Source of the DNA: Pseudomonas sp. SG20056
GTDB lineage: Bacteria > Pseudomonadota > Gammaproteobacteria > Pseudomonadales > Pseudomonadaceae
NCBI RefSeq assembly: GCF_031764535.1
Contig: NZ_CP134499.1
Coordinates: forward strand, 2,356,001 to 2,420,000
Direction: 5' to 3'
Length of the DNA: 64,000 bases
Below, in pieces: positions 9,798-19,773 of the stretch. Under the pieces are notes generated by a model, which searched no databases, was not told where the DNA came from, and saw only the letters and a program-made list of their open reading frames with translations. The position numbers and the translations under genes are program-made. Numbering within the stretch: the stretch's first letter is position 1; each line of letters opens with the position of its first letter.

Positions 9798-11264
9798 ATG
9801 GGCCATTGGATCAGCGACCTTTCCCTGAAGTACAAATTCTGGGCCGTAAATGCCGTGGCCTTCTTTACCACGCTGCTATTGGTGCTCTACGCACTGCATC
9901 TGGAGCAACAGGTGCATCACGCCGCCGCCAAGCAGGCCGCGCAGCAGCAAGCCCGACTGTTGAGCCAATGGCCACAGGAGCAGTCCCTGCCAAGCGCGAG
10001 CAACCTGTTGAGCTTTGCCACGGGCCAGGCTCCGCGCCTGCCGGACAATCAGGGCAGCGCCCTGGCCAACGCACTCGGCTGGGTCGATTTAAATGGCAGC
10101 GCGGGGCTGATCGGCGCCGAAGTCATCGTCCGCGAAGACGGTCAGCGCCTGGCCATCACCGCCTCGGCGCCAAGCCTGCCCGAGGTGTTTTTCGACCGTG
10201 CCCCTAGTTACGCCCTGGTCGTCGCGCTATTGATGCTGCTGTTGCTGGCGGCCTCGCAGTTGCTGATTCGCTTTCTGCTCAGCCACCTCAACACCCTCAA
10301 GGATGTGATGCTGCAGGTGGAAAAAAGCGGTGACCTCCGCGCCCGCGTACCGCTCGACAGCAAGGATGAAGTGGGCCAGATGGCCAGCGCCTTTAATGCC
10401 ATGCAGGCCGGTTACCAGCGCGTAGTTGGCATCGTCGCCCAGTCAGCGGCGCAACTGGATGAAGGTGCCGAGCATCTGGCCGGCAATATGCGTGATGTAC
10501 GCCAGGGCATGCTCGAACAACAGAGCGAAACCGAACAGGCGGCCACGGCGATCAATGAGATGTCCGCCACCGTGCACCATATTGCCGAGCATACGGCCGA
10601 CACCCGCGACCAGTCACAAAACGCCGAGCACCTGGCGCGCAGCGGTCAACAGGCGGTCAACCGGGTGAGCCTGTCGATTTCCGGGCTGTCCAGCGGCGTG
10701 CAGCAGACCGCACAGATGATCGAGCAGCTGGCGATCGACAGCCAGAAGATCGGTGGCGTAGTCAGTGAAATTCACGGCATAGCCGAGCAGACCAACCTGC
10801 TCGCTCTGAACGCAGCCATCGAAGCTGCTCGCGCAGGGGAAATGGGCCGTGGCTTTGCCGTGGTCGCCGATGAAGTGCGCAACCTGGCAAAACGCGTGCA
10901 GGACTCCACCGACGTGATCACCCAGATGATCAACACCCTGCAAAGCGGCACCCGCGATGCGGTGGACTTTATGCAGGACAGCTCGATCAAGGCCGATGAA
11001 TGCGTCAAACAGGCTGGTGAGGCCGGTCAGGCGCTGGTCGCCATCACCGAGTCCGTGGCGCACATGCGCGAAAGCAATACGCAGATCGCCGTCGCAGCGG
11101 AGCAGCAGAGCCAGGTGGCCGAAGAGATGAACCGCGCGGTGATCCGCATTCGTGACGTGACTGAACAGACCGTCGGCCAGACCGGTCAATCGGCCGTTAC
11201 CAGTGCCGACCTGGCCAACCTGGCTGGCGAGCTGAACAAGGCGATTCGCCAGCTCAAGTTGTAG
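9798..11264 (+). CDS. Methyl-accepting chemotaxis protein with small periplasmic domain
   Basis: A 488-residue inner-membrane chemoreceptor. A first membrane helix lies at about residues 14-34 and a second at about 136-160, leaving only about 100 periplasmic residues, rich in Q and A and resembling no ligand-binding family I know. A HAMP domain follows (about 160-212), then the signalling domain with the hairpin tip around [19 protein letters not shown]. The glutamine/glutamate-rich helices on either side are typical of adaptation sites. It would control CheA through CheW; the stimulus is unknown. In recalled P. aeruginosa gene order a transducer gene (PA2867) occupies the same place after the MltF-like gene. 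The ribosome binding site is weak (AGAGA). Confidence 0.93.
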   Translation: MGHWISDLSLKYKFWAVNAVAFFTTLLLVLYALHLEQQVHHAAAKQAAQQQARLLSQWPQEQSLPSASNLLSFATGQAPRLPDNQGSALANALGWVDLNGSAGLIGAEVIVREDGQRLAITASAPSLPEVFFDRAPSYALVVALLMLLLLAASQLLIRFLLSHLNTLKDVMLQVEKSGDLRARVPLDSKDEVGQMASAFNAMQAGYQRVVGIVAQSAAQLDEGAEHLAGNMRDVRQGMLEQQSETEQAATAINEMSATVHHIAEHTADTRDQSQNAEHLARSGQQAVNRVSLSISGLSSGVQQTAQMIEQLAIDSQKIGGVVSEIHGIAEQTNLLALNAAIEAARAGEMGRGFAVVADEVRNLAKRVQDSTDVITQMINTLQSGTRDAVDFMQDSSIKADECVKQAGEAGQALVAITESVAHMRESNTQIAVAAEQQSQVAEEMNRAVIRIRDVTEQTVGQTGQSAVTSADLANLAGELNKAIRQLKL

Positions 11265-11280
11265 AGCTGGCGCAACAGGC

Positions 11281-12078
11281 TTAACCGAACACAGCGACTG
11301 TCTGTCGGCTGATCGCCAGCAACTCACCAGCTGGCGACCAAAGTGCCGCCGCGACATGGCCATAGCCATCGCGGGCGTGCTCGATCTGCGCACGGTACAG
11401 GCACCAATCCAGTGTGCTCAATTCGCTCATTGGCTGGACAAACTCGATCGTCCAGGTCAGTGAGCTGCCCGGCGCTGGCGCGCTCAAGTGCGGCAATACC
11501 GCAGGTGGCCAGGCGTCGACCAGGGCCAGCAGATGGGCCTCATTGGCCTGCTCGGCGCTGCCTTGATCACGCAGGCGCACCCAGCCACCCATGTCGCGTG
11601 ACGGATTATTGGTAAATGGCATGCCACCAAACGCCCAGCGCATGGCCAGGTAACGGGTAAATTCAGGGGTGACGTTGGGGATATATGGCAGTTCCGGGCA
11701 ATCTTCCACCGCCTTGGCTTGCGGCGCGGGATCGGCCTGCACGGCGATGCGCGACTCGCGCCCGGCACCGAAGCTGCCCTGTACCAGGGTCACCACCTGG
11801 CCATCCTGTATCGCTCGCCCCAGCACCTGACTGACAGCCTTGCCTTCGCGCAGCACTTCCACTTCAAAGCGCACTGGCACATCAGGCGCGGCTGGACCGA
11901 CAAAGGTAATCGCCAGTGAACGCGGCGGTCGCCCGCTCGGCACCCGAGCGCGCATGGCCTCATAGACCAGCGCCGCCACCAGGCCACCAAAGCTGGCACG
12001 GCCCTGCCCCCACTGCGCGGGAATCAGCACCGCCTGAGGGTTGTCACGCACCGCCTGGAGTAATTCAGAAAAGCCCAT
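11281..12078 (-). CDS. Acyl-CoA thioesterase family protein (double hotdog)
   Basis: A 265-residue cytoplasmic protein of the TesB-like thioesterase superfamily. The N-terminal half has the first hotdog signature (G-Q-G-R-A-S-F-G-G-L-V-A-A-L-V-Y-E-A-M), and the second half contains a matching fold with W-T-I-E-F-V-Q-P-M and the closing S-P-A-G-E-L-L-A-I-S-R-Q-T strand, typical of the D-G/N-Q-E type double hotdog. It should hydrolyse acyl-CoA to free acid and CoA; chain length cannot be read. I chose the start at 12078, preceded by GAGGTG; the longer frame to 12138 adds 20 residues without support. It converges on the chemoreceptor gene with only 16 bases between stops and no clear terminator. 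Confidence 0.85.
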   Translation of the reverse strand: MGFSELLQAVRDNPQAVLIPAQWGQGRASFGGLVAALVYEAMRARVPSGRPPRSLAITFVGPAAPDVPVRFEVEVLREGKAVSQVLGRAIQDGQVVTLVQGSFGAGRESRIAVQADPAPQAKAVEDCPELPYIPNVTPEFTRYLAMRWAFGGMPFTNNPSRDMGGWVRLRDQGSAEQANEAHLLALVDAWPPAVLPHLSAPAPGSSLTWTIEFVQPMSELSTLDWCLYRAQIEHARDGYGHVAAALWSPAGELLAISRQTVAVFG

Positions 12079-12183
12079 AACCACCTCGCACACTGAAGAT
12101 GCCGGTGATCTTAGGGCAAAGACGAGCACAGATGACACGACATTTCGGCCAAACAGCCGAAGGTATAACGACTTTCCGCCAAC

Positions 12184-12957
12184 TCAGCTGCTGGTGCGAG
12201 CAAAACCTGCAGTCAATCCCTGCAAGGCCAGATCGGCCTGCTGCTCGGCACTCAGCATTGCCTCACGCCAAGCCGGCACAGAGGGCAACAGATCCACTTC
12301 CGCTTCGGCGCGCAGCAGCCACTGCCAGTGGTCGTGCCAATCGCCCAGCGCTGACTGCGCCTGTTTAAGCTGCATGCGCATACGCCCGGACAAATCGGCC
12401 AACTGTGGATAGGCCTCGGCGGCATAACGCAGACGCTTGACCAGCAAGCGCAGGCGATGACGGTCATGGCCGGGGTCAAGCAATGCCTGCGCCAGGCGCT
12501 TGCGATCCTTGCGCAAACGTTGTCTGATCAGTTTATCCAGGCCACGCAGTTGCCCGTAGCTGGCAGCCTGGCGCCACTGCTGCGGCCAGTCATCCAATGC
12601 ATTGAGCAGATGAGCCAACGGGGCGCTGTCCAACAGCTGCAGGTAGCCCTGCTGTAACAGAGGCAAGCGGGACTGTACGGCGCTATCGAGCCCTTGCTGT
12701 TGCAGATAGCCCTGCAGCACTTCAAGGTCGCGCAGCGGGCCGGTCAAGCGGCCCAGTTCGGCCGCACGTTGCTGCAAGGCCTCACAGACGGCGACCGAAG
12801 ATAAAGGCCGCAGCAGGCTGCGCAACTGGCGCAAGGCAATACGCAGATCGTGCAGGGCCTCATCATCGGTGGTCACCCGCAGCCGTTCACGACAGGCAAA
12901 TAAACGCATCTGAATGCGCAGTACGTGCCGTGGCACTTCATCAATCAAGCCTTGCAT
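12184..12957 (-). CDS. CHAD domain protein
   Basis: A 257-residue helical protein made almost entirely of one CHAD domain (conserved histidine alpha-helical domain). The repeated signatures are visible: A-L-H-D-L-R-I-A-L-R-Q-L-R-S-L-L-R near the N-terminus and H-R-L-R-L-L-V-K-R-L-R-Y-A-A-E in the second half, plus L-G-D-W-H-D near the C-terminus. CHAD proteins bind inorganic polyphosphate through their basic groove and often localise to polyphosphate granules; that is family knowledge. No CYTH domain is fused to it. The start at 12957 follows AGGAG. It is a single gene 74 bases upstream-facing from tgpA's stop and could be linked functionally to the pap gene in this window only by shared polyphosphate chemistry. 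Confidence 0.88.
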   Translation of the reverse strand: MQGLIDEVPRHVLRIQMRLFACRERLRVTTDDEALHDLRIALRQLRSLLRPLSSVAVCEALQQRAAELGRLTGPLRDLEVLQGYLQQQGLDSAVQSRLPLLQQGYLQLLDSAPLAHLLNALDDWPQQWRQAASYGQLRGLDKLIRQRLRKDRKRLAQALLDPGHDRHRLRLLVKRLRYAAEAYPQLADLSGRMRMQLKQAQSALGDWHDHWQWLLRAEAEVDLLPSVPAWREAMLSAEQQADLALQGLTAGFARTSS

Positions 12958-13031
12958 CGCCTCACTCCTGTGACATCGCACCCCAGCTTATGCGCTTATT
13001 GATTAGCCACAAGTGGCCAATGGTCGCGGTA

Positions 13032-15026
13032 CTAAGGCTCTAGACGAGTAAGCCGCCAAGGCAGCGCGCGCCTGAGGGCCCTCAGGTGCAGGCGCAACTG
13101 CACAGTAGAAGGTTCTTGCCCGGCATAACGCTGCGCCTCGAAGGCCGCCGCAAAATCGCTAATTGCTTGCGCCTGAGCGGGCATTTGCTTGGCTGCCCGC
13201 ATGGCATAGTCACGCGGCCCTTCGCCAGATCTACGTGGCACGCCATGGCGCGCGAGCAGCCCTTCAAAGCGGCGAAACAGCCGCTGTTGCACATCACGTT
13301 CACGCTGCCAGGGTTTGAACAGCCAGAGTGATAGCAAACCAAGCAGCAACGCCCCACCACCGACTAAACCGATCACCAGCGACTGGGCATCCACCCGCCC
13401 CAGCCAACGCTGAAGAAACTCCAGCTGCTGCTGGCTCTGGTAGCCCAACACCCAGCGCTGCCAGCCGTAATTGATATTGTCCCAGGCCAGCCGCAACTCA
13501 TTCAGCCAACTGAGGTTGCGGTAGCGCAACGGCGAGAAAGGCGAATCCTCAAGGAAGCTCTGCTCACCTGCAAGGGCCTCTTCCAGGCCCATTTCAACCC
13601 TCTCGGGTGCCACCTGGAAAGTCGGATCGACACTGACCCAACCCCGCCCCTCCTGCCAGTACTCAACCCAGGCATGGGCATCAAACTGGCGCACCTGCAC
13701 ATAGTTGCCCGCCGGATTGAACTCGCCGCCCTGATAACCGGCCACCACCCGCGCCGGAATGCCCGCAGCGCGCAGCACATAGGTCATGGCTCCGGCGTAA
13801 TGCGCACAGAAGCCGCTGCGGGATTCAAACAGGAAATCATCAATATTGTTCACACCTAACGTTGGTGGAGTCAGGGTGTAAGCAAAGGGCTCGCGGTTGA
13901 AATGGCTAAGCAGTGCCTGCACCAACAGTTCGGGCTGCGGATGCTCGCGCTTAAGCTGCTCTGCCCAGGCGCGGGTGCGCGGCTCGCCTTGCTCCGGCAA
14001 CTGCAAGGCGCGGCGCAAGGTTTCCCGAGGCGGTTGCGGCTCGCGTAGCGCCTGCGGCCAGGAGGTGGCCTGATAGATCAGCGAGCGGTCCACTGGCTGC
14101 CGCCGCTGCAGACGGAAATCACTCATCTGCCGGGTCTGTTCCAACGTGGTCTCCGCCACATCCAGAGCAAACAGCCAGCGCTGTGAACTCGGTTGCATCA
14201 CGATGCTGTAACTCAGCGCCTCGCCGCGTTTCTGCCACTGCGCACCGGGGCCAAACTCGGCGTAATCGGATTGCGACCAGCGCCGCCCATCAAAACGATC
14301 CAGGGTTAGTGCACGCCAGTACAACTCACTGCGCGGCGGCGTTTCGCCGTTGAAACTGGAGCGAAACGCCAGAGCGGCGGAGCGGCTCAGGTCGGCGATA
14401 TCCGCCGGCGCCATGCTGTCCGACAAGCCGGTGGTGGCCTTGTCATTTGGCACGGGTAACGACCACAGCGGGCCCATGCGCGGGAAAAAGACAAACAGCA
14501 GCAACATCACCGGCAACGCCTGCAACAGCAGCCCGCCAGCCAGCCGTGCGGTCGGCCAGGGTTGCGCGGCCAAGCTGCTCTGCTGCAGGCCAATCAAGGC
14601 TGCAAGCAAGGCGGTTACCGGGAGCAGGCTGTAGAAGGCCATCAGCATGCTGTCATCGAACAGGTAGGCGGTGACCACCACAAAGAAGCCGAGAAAGATC
14701 AGCACCAGCGCATCACGCCGCGTGCGCATCTCCAGCAGTTTCAGGACAAAGGCAGCGACCAGCAGCACCACTCCGGCATCCAGGCCAATCAGGCTGCCAC
14801 GGGAGAGAAACACGCCAAGCGCTGCGGCCAGCATCAGACTGCCCTTTGCCCAGGCATTCGGGTAGCGCGCGCGCATACGGAAAATCTGAATACGCCAAGC
14901 TGCACTGCCCAACCACAGGCCGATAATCCACAGCGGTAAATGCGTCAGATGAGGGATGATCACCAGTACCTGAGCCACTAGCAGCCAGGTCAGGCTGATG
15001 CGCGGAATCGCGGTAACCGGACTCAT
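13032..15026 (-). CDS. tgpA: Membrane-bound transglutaminase-like protein TgpA
   Basis: A 664-residue inner-membrane protein. About five hydrophobic helices lie between residues 10 and 180 and one more near 555-572; between them sits a periplasmic transglutaminase-like domain. The catalytic triad is readable: Cys407 in S-G-F-C-A-H-Y, His451 in D-A-H-A-W-V-E and Asp467 in V-D-P-T. TgpA of P. aeruginosa is essential for viability and has the same architecture, but its substrate is unknown. A DUF4129-like cytoplasmic tail closes the protein. Its ATG overlaps the stop of the preceding DUF58 gene by four bases (ATGA), so the three genes moxR-DUF58-tgpA form one translationally coupled operon. Confidence 0.95.
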   Translation of the reverse strand: MSPVTAIPRISLTWLLVAQVLVIIPHLTHLPLWIIGLWLGSAAWRIQIFRMRARYPNAWAKGSLMLAAALGVFLSRGSLIGLDAGVVLLVAAFVLKLLEMRTRRDALVLIFLGFFVVVTAYLFDDSMLMAFYSLLPVTALLAALIGLQQSSLAAQPWPTARLAGGLLLQALPVMLLLFVFFPRMGPLWSLPVPNDKATTGLSDSMAPADIADLSRSAALAFRSSFNGETPPRSELYWRALTLDRFDGRRWSQSDYAEFGPGAQWQKRGEALSYSIVMQPSSQRWLFALDVAETTLEQTRQMSDFRLQRRQPVDRSLIYQATSWPQALREPQPPRETLRRALQLPEQGEPRTRAWAEQLKREHPQPELLVQALLSHFNREPFAYTLTPPTLGVNNIDDFLFESRSGFCAHYAGAMTYVLRAAGIPARVVAGYQGGEFNPAGNYVQVRQFDAHAWVEYWQEGRGWVSVDPTFQVAPERVEMGLEEALAGEQSFLEDSPFSPLRYRNLSWLNELRLAWDNINYGWQRWVLGYQSQQQLEFLQRWLGRVDAQSLVIGLVGGGALLLGLLSLWLFKPWQRERDVQQRLFRRFEGLLARHGVPRRSGEGPRDYAMRAAKQMPAQAQAISDFAAAFEAQRYAGQEPSTVQLRLHLRALRRALPWRLTRLEP

Positions 15027-15979
15027 GGCGCACGCCCGAACAACGCCAGGGCGCGCAGGCAGGCATCACGGTGCAGCTCGCCACTGTCGGCGCCCAGCAC
15101 CTGGCCCGGCAGGCTCAGTACAAACGGCTGCTGCCGCTCGGACAGCTGCAATACCCAATGGCAGAGCAGCGACAAGCGAGTTTCGACATCACCGGCCAAA
15201 GCGTCAAAATCCAGATACAGGTCACGTCCGGTGATTGAGGCAAAATCCTTGACCAGCAGGCCCTGACCACGGGAATAGGCTTTCCAGTGCAAACGGCGCT
15301 TGGAGTCGCCCGGCTGATAGGTCTTCAGCCCCTGGTAATCGTCTACGCCCTGACCGTGGGGCCGACTGCCCTCTTCGTCCTGATCCTCACTGGCACCAGC
15401 GGACAACGGCAGATCACCCGGCAATGGCCGTGGGTAGACAAGCACCTGCTGATCCAGATCGACCCAACTCCAGGCCACCAGAATTCCCAGGGGGAAACGG
15501 CTTTCAACCCGCAGGCGACCGGGGCGCAGCCAGCCGCGCAGCAGCGCTGGCAGGTTTAGCTGGCATTCACTCACACCCTGTTGCGGCACATCCAGGGTCT
15601 GCAAATCAGCCGGAGGCCAGCCCAGACTGACGGCCTGATGGGGGCGCTGACTGCTTTCCAGGCGTACGCGAAAGCCGGCAGGTTCACCGACAAATACCGC
15701 CGGCGCACTGCCGGCCTTGAGGATCAGCCCGGCCAGGTTGCGATAAGTGTGCAAAATGGCCACGACAAACACCGAGGCCAGCAGAAAGGTCAGGCCATAG
15801 GCCAGGCTGTTCTGGTAGTTGATCGCCGCCAACAACATCAACAGCAGCGCCAGCATAAAAGCCGCGCCGACTCGGCTGGGGATGATAAAGATCCGCCGCT
15901 GATTCAGGCGTACGCTGGCAGCCGCCGGAATGCGACGCGCCAGCCAGCGGTTCCAGCGCGGTCGGAGCTGGGCAATCAA
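15023..15979 (-). CDS. DUF58 domain protein
   Basis: A 318-residue protein with two transmembrane helices near the N-terminus (about residues 36-54 and 58-76) and a cytoplasmic DUF58 region. The family signature appears as Y-Q-G-L-K-T-Y-Q-P-G-D-S-K-R-R-L-H-W-K-A-Y-S-R near residue 215. DUF58 proteins resemble von Willebrand A domain proteins and nearly always sit next to a MoxR AAA+ ATPase, as here, where they are thought to be chaperone partners in assembly or metal insertion. It overlaps moxR by four bases upstream and tgpA by four bases downstream. The client of the complex is unknown; TgpA is the obvious candidate. Confidence 0.9.
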   Translation of the reverse strand: MIAQLRPRWNRWLARRIPAAASVRLNQRRIFIIPSRVGAAFMLALLLMLLAAINYQNSLAYGLTFLLASVFVVAILHTYRNLAGLILKAGSAPAVFVGEPAGFRVRLESSQRPHQAVSLGWPPADLQTLDVPQQGVSECQLNLPALLRGWLRPGRLRVESRFPLGILVAWSWVDLDQQVLVYPRPLPGDLPLSAGASEDQDEEGSRPHGQGVDDYQGLKTYQPGDSKRRLHWKAYSRGQGLLVKDFASITGRDLYLDFDALAGDVETRLSLLCHWVLQLSERQQPFVLSLPGQVLGADSGELHRDACLRALALFGRAP

Positions 15980-16893
15980 AGCGCCGGCACCTCACGCAAC
16001 AACCACTGCACCAGACTGCCGGCACCATGCCCAGCGGGGTCGGCGCGCTCGCGCAGGCGGTGACCGACCACCGACGGCAGCACGGCCTGCACGTCCTCGG
16101 GAATCACGTAATCACGCCCGGCAAGAAAAGCCCAGGCCCGCGCCGCCGCCAGCAACGCCAGGCTGGCCCGTGGTGACAGGCCCCAGGCGAACTGCGGCTG
16201 GGTGCGCGTGGCATCGACCAGGCGCAGTACATAGTCGATCAATGCATCGCTGGCGCGCACCTTGGGGATTTCCGCCTGCACCAGCGCCAGTTCGGCATGA
16301 TCCAGCAGTGCTGGCAGAGTGGGCAGCACGGAGCGCCGCGAGTCGCCCAGCAGCAGGGCCTTTTCCGCCGCCTTGCCGGGATAGCCGAGCGACAGACGCA
16401 TCAGAAAACGATCCAATTGCGACTCGGGCAAGGCGAACGTGCCGCCCTGACTGACCGGATTCTGCGTGGCAATTACAAAGAAGGGTTCAGGCAGCGGCCG
16501 GGTCGCGCCTTCGATGGTGACCTGGCCCTCCTCCATGGCTTCAAGCAGCGCACTCTGGCTTTTCGGCGTGGCGCGGTTGATCTCATCGGCGAGCACCAGC
16601 TCGGCGAAAATGGGCCCCGGATGGAAGATAAATTGCCCGGTGTCCTTGTCGAACACCGAGGTACCGAGGATGTCACCCGGCAAAAGGTCAGAGGTGAACT
16701 GGATGCGCTGGAAACTCAGGCCCAGCACCTTAGCCAGGGCATGGCTGAGGGTGGTTTTACCCATGCCGGGCAAATCCTCGATCAGCAGGTGGCCGCGCGC
16801 CAGCAGGCAGGTCATGGCCAGGCGAACCTGCGCCTCCTTGCCCAGTACCACCTGATTGATCGATTCCAGGCAGGTATCTAATTTCGTGCGCAT
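15976..16893 (-). CDS. MoxR family AAA+ ATPase
   Basis: A 305-residue cytoplasmic ATPase and first gene of the moxR-DUF58-tgpA operon. Walker A reads D-L-P-G-M-G-K-T-T-L-S-H near residue 40, Walker B reads L-V-L-A-D-E-I-N-R-A-T-P-K, and the MoxR signature A-T-Q-N-P and the lid-domain motif G-L-S-P-R-A-S-L follow. MoxR proteins act as chaperones for protein complexes, usually with vWA-type partners such as the DUF58 protein encoded directly after it. The ribosome binding site AAGGAGTGAGCG is strong. A short palindrome lies upstream at 16949-16968 and may belong to its promoter. Confidence 0.94.
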   Translation of the reverse strand: MRTKLDTCLESINQVVLGKEAQVRLAMTCLLARGHLLIEDLPGMGKTTLSHALAKVLGLSFQRIQFTSDLLPGDILGTSVFDKDTGQFIFHPGPIFAELVLADEINRATPKSQSALLEAMEEGQVTIEGATRPLPEPFFVIATQNPVSQGGTFALPESQLDRFLMRLSLGYPGKAAEKALLLGDSRRSVLPTLPALLDHAELALVQAEIPKVRASDALIDYVLRLVDATRTQPQFAWGLSPRASLALLAAARAWAFLAGRDYVIPEDVQAVLPSVVGHRLRERADPAGHGAGSLVQWLLREVPAL

Positions 16894-16948
16894 CGCTCAC
16901 TCCTTATGCAAGTGAACCGATGCTACTGGGCTGCACGGGGTCGGCAAA

Positions 16949-16968
16949 GAGCAAAGTAACCTTTGCTC
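16949..16968. promoter_or_regulatory. Perfect palindrome between the moxR operon and the HBM chemoreceptor gene
   Basis: Two 8-base arms, GAGCAAAG and CTTTGCTC, flank TAAC. It lies 56 bases before the moxR start and 42 bases after the chemoreceptor stop. It could be a weak terminator for the chemoreceptor (a short CTTTG follows on the reverse strand) or an operator for the moxR operon; I cannot decide. Confidence 0.45.
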
Positions 16969-17010
16969 ACGAATCTTTTACTTCAGCTGCGACATACATC
17001 GCAGGCACAG

Positions 17011-18975
17011 CTACAGGCGGAAACGCCCAGCCATACCCTGCAGCTCGCGACCCAACTCAGCCAGCTCAATACTGGAGTTGGCGGACTCATCCATGGCCAA
17101 CGCGGACTGATCGGCAATATCGCGAATCGAGGTCACGCTACGGCTGATTTCTTCCGCCACCGCCGTTTGTTGTTCGGCGGCAGCGGCAATCTGTTGGTTC
17201 ATCTCGAAGATTTGGCTGACTGCAGCGGCGATTTCCGCCAGCGCGCCTTCGGTCTGATTGGCATCTGCCACTGTCTGCGTCACCAATGCGCCGCTCTGGC
17301 GCATGTCCTCGACAGAGCGCCGAGTGCCATCGCGCAGGGTGGCGATCAGCCCTTCGATTTCCGCCGTGGACTGCTGGGTACGCCGCGCCAAGGCGCGTAC
17401 CTCATCGGCCACCACGGCAAAACCACGACCCTGCTCACCCGCCCGCGCGGCTTCGATAGCCGCGTTGAGTGCCAGCAAGTTGGTCTGTTCGGCCACGCTC
17501 TTGATCACATCCAGCACTGAGTCAATGCGCTGGGTGTCCTGGCTGAGCCGCTCGATGCTCTGGGTGGTGGTCTGCATGGCACTGGCCAACTGGTTGATTC
17601 GCTCCAGGGTCTGCTGCACCACGGCCACGCCGCTATTGACGCGGCGATCCGCCTGTTCGGTAGACGCCGCCGCAGCCTCGGCATTGCGCGCTACCTCATG
17701 CACGGTAGCGGTCATTTCACTCATGGCGGTGGCGACCTGATCGGTTTCCACCTTTTGCCCATTCACGCCCTGACGCGTTTGCTCGGTACTGGCTGACAGC
17801 GACTGCGCAGACGCGGATATCTGCAGCACCCCGCCCTGCAGCCGTCCCACCATCTCGCGCAGATTGCTGGACATGCCCTGCATAGCCGCCTGCAACTGGC
17901 CAATTTCGTCGCCACGCTGTACCTCGACCTGCACGCTGAGGTCACCGTCGGCAATGCGCCGCGCCTGTTCGATCACCTGTTTGAGCGGGCGCACGATCAG
18001 CAGGGTGATGGTCAGCGTTGCCAGCAGACCAATCAGCAACGCCAATGCCGTGGCCAGCACAATCAGCCAGGTGCTGGCCTGCAGTTGTCCATGCAGACTG
18101 GCCTTCTGCCGTCCGTAGGCCTGATCAACCAGGCTGAGGATGCGTTCAGCCTGTTGCACCAGGCTTTGGTATTCGCGTTTTTGCTGCTGCAGCAATCCGG
18201 TGTATTCGCCCAGCCGGTCATTGAAGGAATTGACGTTGCCGATCACTTCGGCCAGCACCGCGGCATAACCGGGGTCATCCATGGCATCGCGCAGCTCACC
18301 GGCTAACTGTTGGGCGTCGACGGCTTCCTGAATACGGGTCGGGGTCGCTTCGCCACTGCTGCGACTTTGCTCCAGCAATACGCGAGCCTGATCCAGCGCA
18401 CGCAGCAACAGCTGATGCACCTGACTGATCTGCCCCGCCTGCAGCACAGACTCACCGCCCTGCTGGCCCTGGCTGCTTTTGAGCAGATCGACCCCGTCTT
18501 CAGCCAGACCGTCCTTGAGCAGATCGAGGCTGTTGGACGCGCTGACTACCAGCCAGGTCGCGGCCTCCAGCGACAGGTGCATATTGTCGCTCTGCTCGAC
18601 ATAGCGATCGAAGGCTGCGCGGTAGGCCGTCATGGCCTCGGCCACCTGATCCAGCCCGGCCCGCTCAGCCTCCGGCAACAACGCTTGCAGCGCAGCACTG
18701 GCATCGAGAATCTGCTGCGCCTGTTCGTGCAGCCGGGTGGCGTGCTGCTTATCGCCACTGAGGACGAAATCCTGCTCGCTGCGGCGGATCTGCATGACCT
18801 GGCTATTGATCGCACTCATGCGCTCCAACAGCGTCGAGCGCGCGCTGACATCACGCAGCGCCAGAAATCCGGTGGCCGCCACCAGAGCGGTGAGCGCCAG
18901 AACAATGCCAAAGCCCGAGGCCAGTTTGCTCGCCGTGCTCAAACTGGCGACCTGCCGCTGCACCACAGTCCACAT
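17011..18975 (-). CDS. Methyl-accepting chemotaxis protein with HBM-type sensor domain
   Basis: A 654-residue chemoreceptor. After a first membrane helix (about residues 20-40), roughly 250 periplasmic residues form long helices without beta structure, with the pattern of the helical bimodular (HBM) domain: [17 protein letters not shown] early and a second four-helix module later. The second membrane helix lies at about 300-325, followed by HAMP and the signalling domain with [18 protein letters not shown] at its tip. HBM receptors in Pseudomonas sense ligands such as TCA-cycle acids or polyamines, but the specificity here is not readable. The start at 18975 follows GGGGGAG; an in-frame ATG at 19038 is rejected because the added residues are not protein-like. 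Confidence 0.92.
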   Translation of the reverse strand: MWTVVQRQVASLSTASKLASGFGIVLALTALVAATGFLALRDVSARSTLLERMSAINSQVMQIRRSEQDFVLSGDKQHATRLHEQAQQILDASAALQALLPEAERAGLDQVAEAMTAYRAAFDRYVEQSDNMHLSLEAATWLVVSASNSLDLLKDGLAEDGVDLLKSSQGQQGGESVLQAGQISQVHQLLLRALDQARVLLEQSRSSGEATPTRIQEAVDAQQLAGELRDAMDDPGYAAVLAEVIGNVNSFNDRLGEYTGLLQQQKREYQSLVQQAERILSLVDQAYGRQKASLHGQLQASTWLIVLATALALLIGLLATLTITLLIVRPLKQVIEQARRIADGDLSVQVEVQRGDEIGQLQAAMQGMSSNLREMVGRLQGGVLQISASAQSLSASTEQTRQGVNGQKVETDQVATAMSEMTATVHEVARNAEAAAASTEQADRRVNSGVAVVQQTLERINQLASAMQTTTQSIERLSQDTQRIDSVLDVIKSVAEQTNLLALNAAIEAARAGEQGRGFAVVADEVRALARRTQQSTAEIEGLIATLRDGTRRSVEDMRQSGALVTQTVADANQTEGALAEIAAAVSQIFEMNQQIAAAAEQQTAVAEEISRSVTSIRDIADQSALAMDESANSSIELAELGRELQGMAGRFRL

Positions 18976-19164
18976 AGCTCCCCCTGCCGAATGACCACAA
19001 GGCAGCCCGGCGCTACCTGCATTCAAGATTGGCAACATAGGAGCACAGCCGTGCTGGCGACAAGCCAGCAGGCTGATGCGTGGTGCTAACAGCTAAACAG
19101 AGGTCGCTTTTGGCCTGATTGTCGCGCTGACCGACTCCCCCGTAGGAGCCGGCCACGATCAGGG

Positions 19165-19773
19165 CTAGCTGGGACGCTGCATCTCGAACGTATCGCGGGT
19201 GCGGCTATAGGCCATACCGCCCAGGCGCCCGACCAGATCGAGCTTGTGCGCATCGATACGGCCCTGCTCATTGAGCACCGCATCGTCGATATGTGCCAAC
19301 AGCACCTCGGCGAAGATCAGATGGCAATTGGGCTTATCCGCTGGGTAGGCCTGGATCTGCGCTACCCGGCATTCAAAGGCCACTGCCGCACCAGCTACCC
19401 GAGGCGGCGCCACCCGCTGCGAGGGCAGGCTGGCGATGCCGCACTGCTCGAACTCGCTGATGCCATAAGGCAACACCGCCGCACTGGCATTCATCGCCTC
19501 AGCCTGGGTAAAGGACACCAGTTGAATCACCAACTCGCCGTTGGCCTGCACATTCAATAGGGTGTCTTTCAGGCCACCATCGGCGCGGTGATTGACGTTG
19601 ACCATCAGCGTCGGTGGATCATCACTGATCACCTGAAAGAAGCTGAACGGGGCCAGATTGCTGACACCCTCGGCCGATTGGCTGGAGACCCAGGCAATAG
19701 GCCGAGGCGTGATGGTCGACGCCAGCCAGCGGTAGCGCTCGAGCGGTTGCAGTGCACTGAAGTCCAGTTGCAT
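19165..19773 (-). CDS. Flavin reductase-like (FMN-binding split barrel) protein
   Basis: A 202-residue cytoplasmic protein of the flavin reductase-like domain family. The N-terminal signature T-I-T-P-R-P-I-A-W-V-S-S followed by N-L-A-P-F-S-F-F-Q-V-I-S-D-D-P-P is the FMN-binding face of these split-barrel proteins, which act as NAD(P)H:flavin reductases or as flavin-dependent enzymes with small substrates. The partner cannot be identified. Its ATG shares one base with the stop of the upstream lipoprotein gene (TGATG), so translation is probably coupled. Confidence 0.87.
   Translation of the reverse strand: MQLDFSALQPLERYRWLASTITPRPIAWVSSQSAEGVSNLAPFSFFQVISDDPPTLMVNVNHRADGGLKDTLLNVQANGELVIQLVSFTQAEAMNASAAVLPYGISEFEQCGIASLPSQRVAPPRVAGAAVAFECRVAQIQAYPADKPNCHLIFAEVLLAHIDDAVLNEQGRIDAHKLDLVGRLGGMAYSRTRDTFEMQRPS

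Noticed and set aside
19142..19154. GTAGGAGCCGGCC, resembling the start of a Pseudomonas REP element
   Set aside because: No matching inverted arm is found nearby; only a short resemblance.
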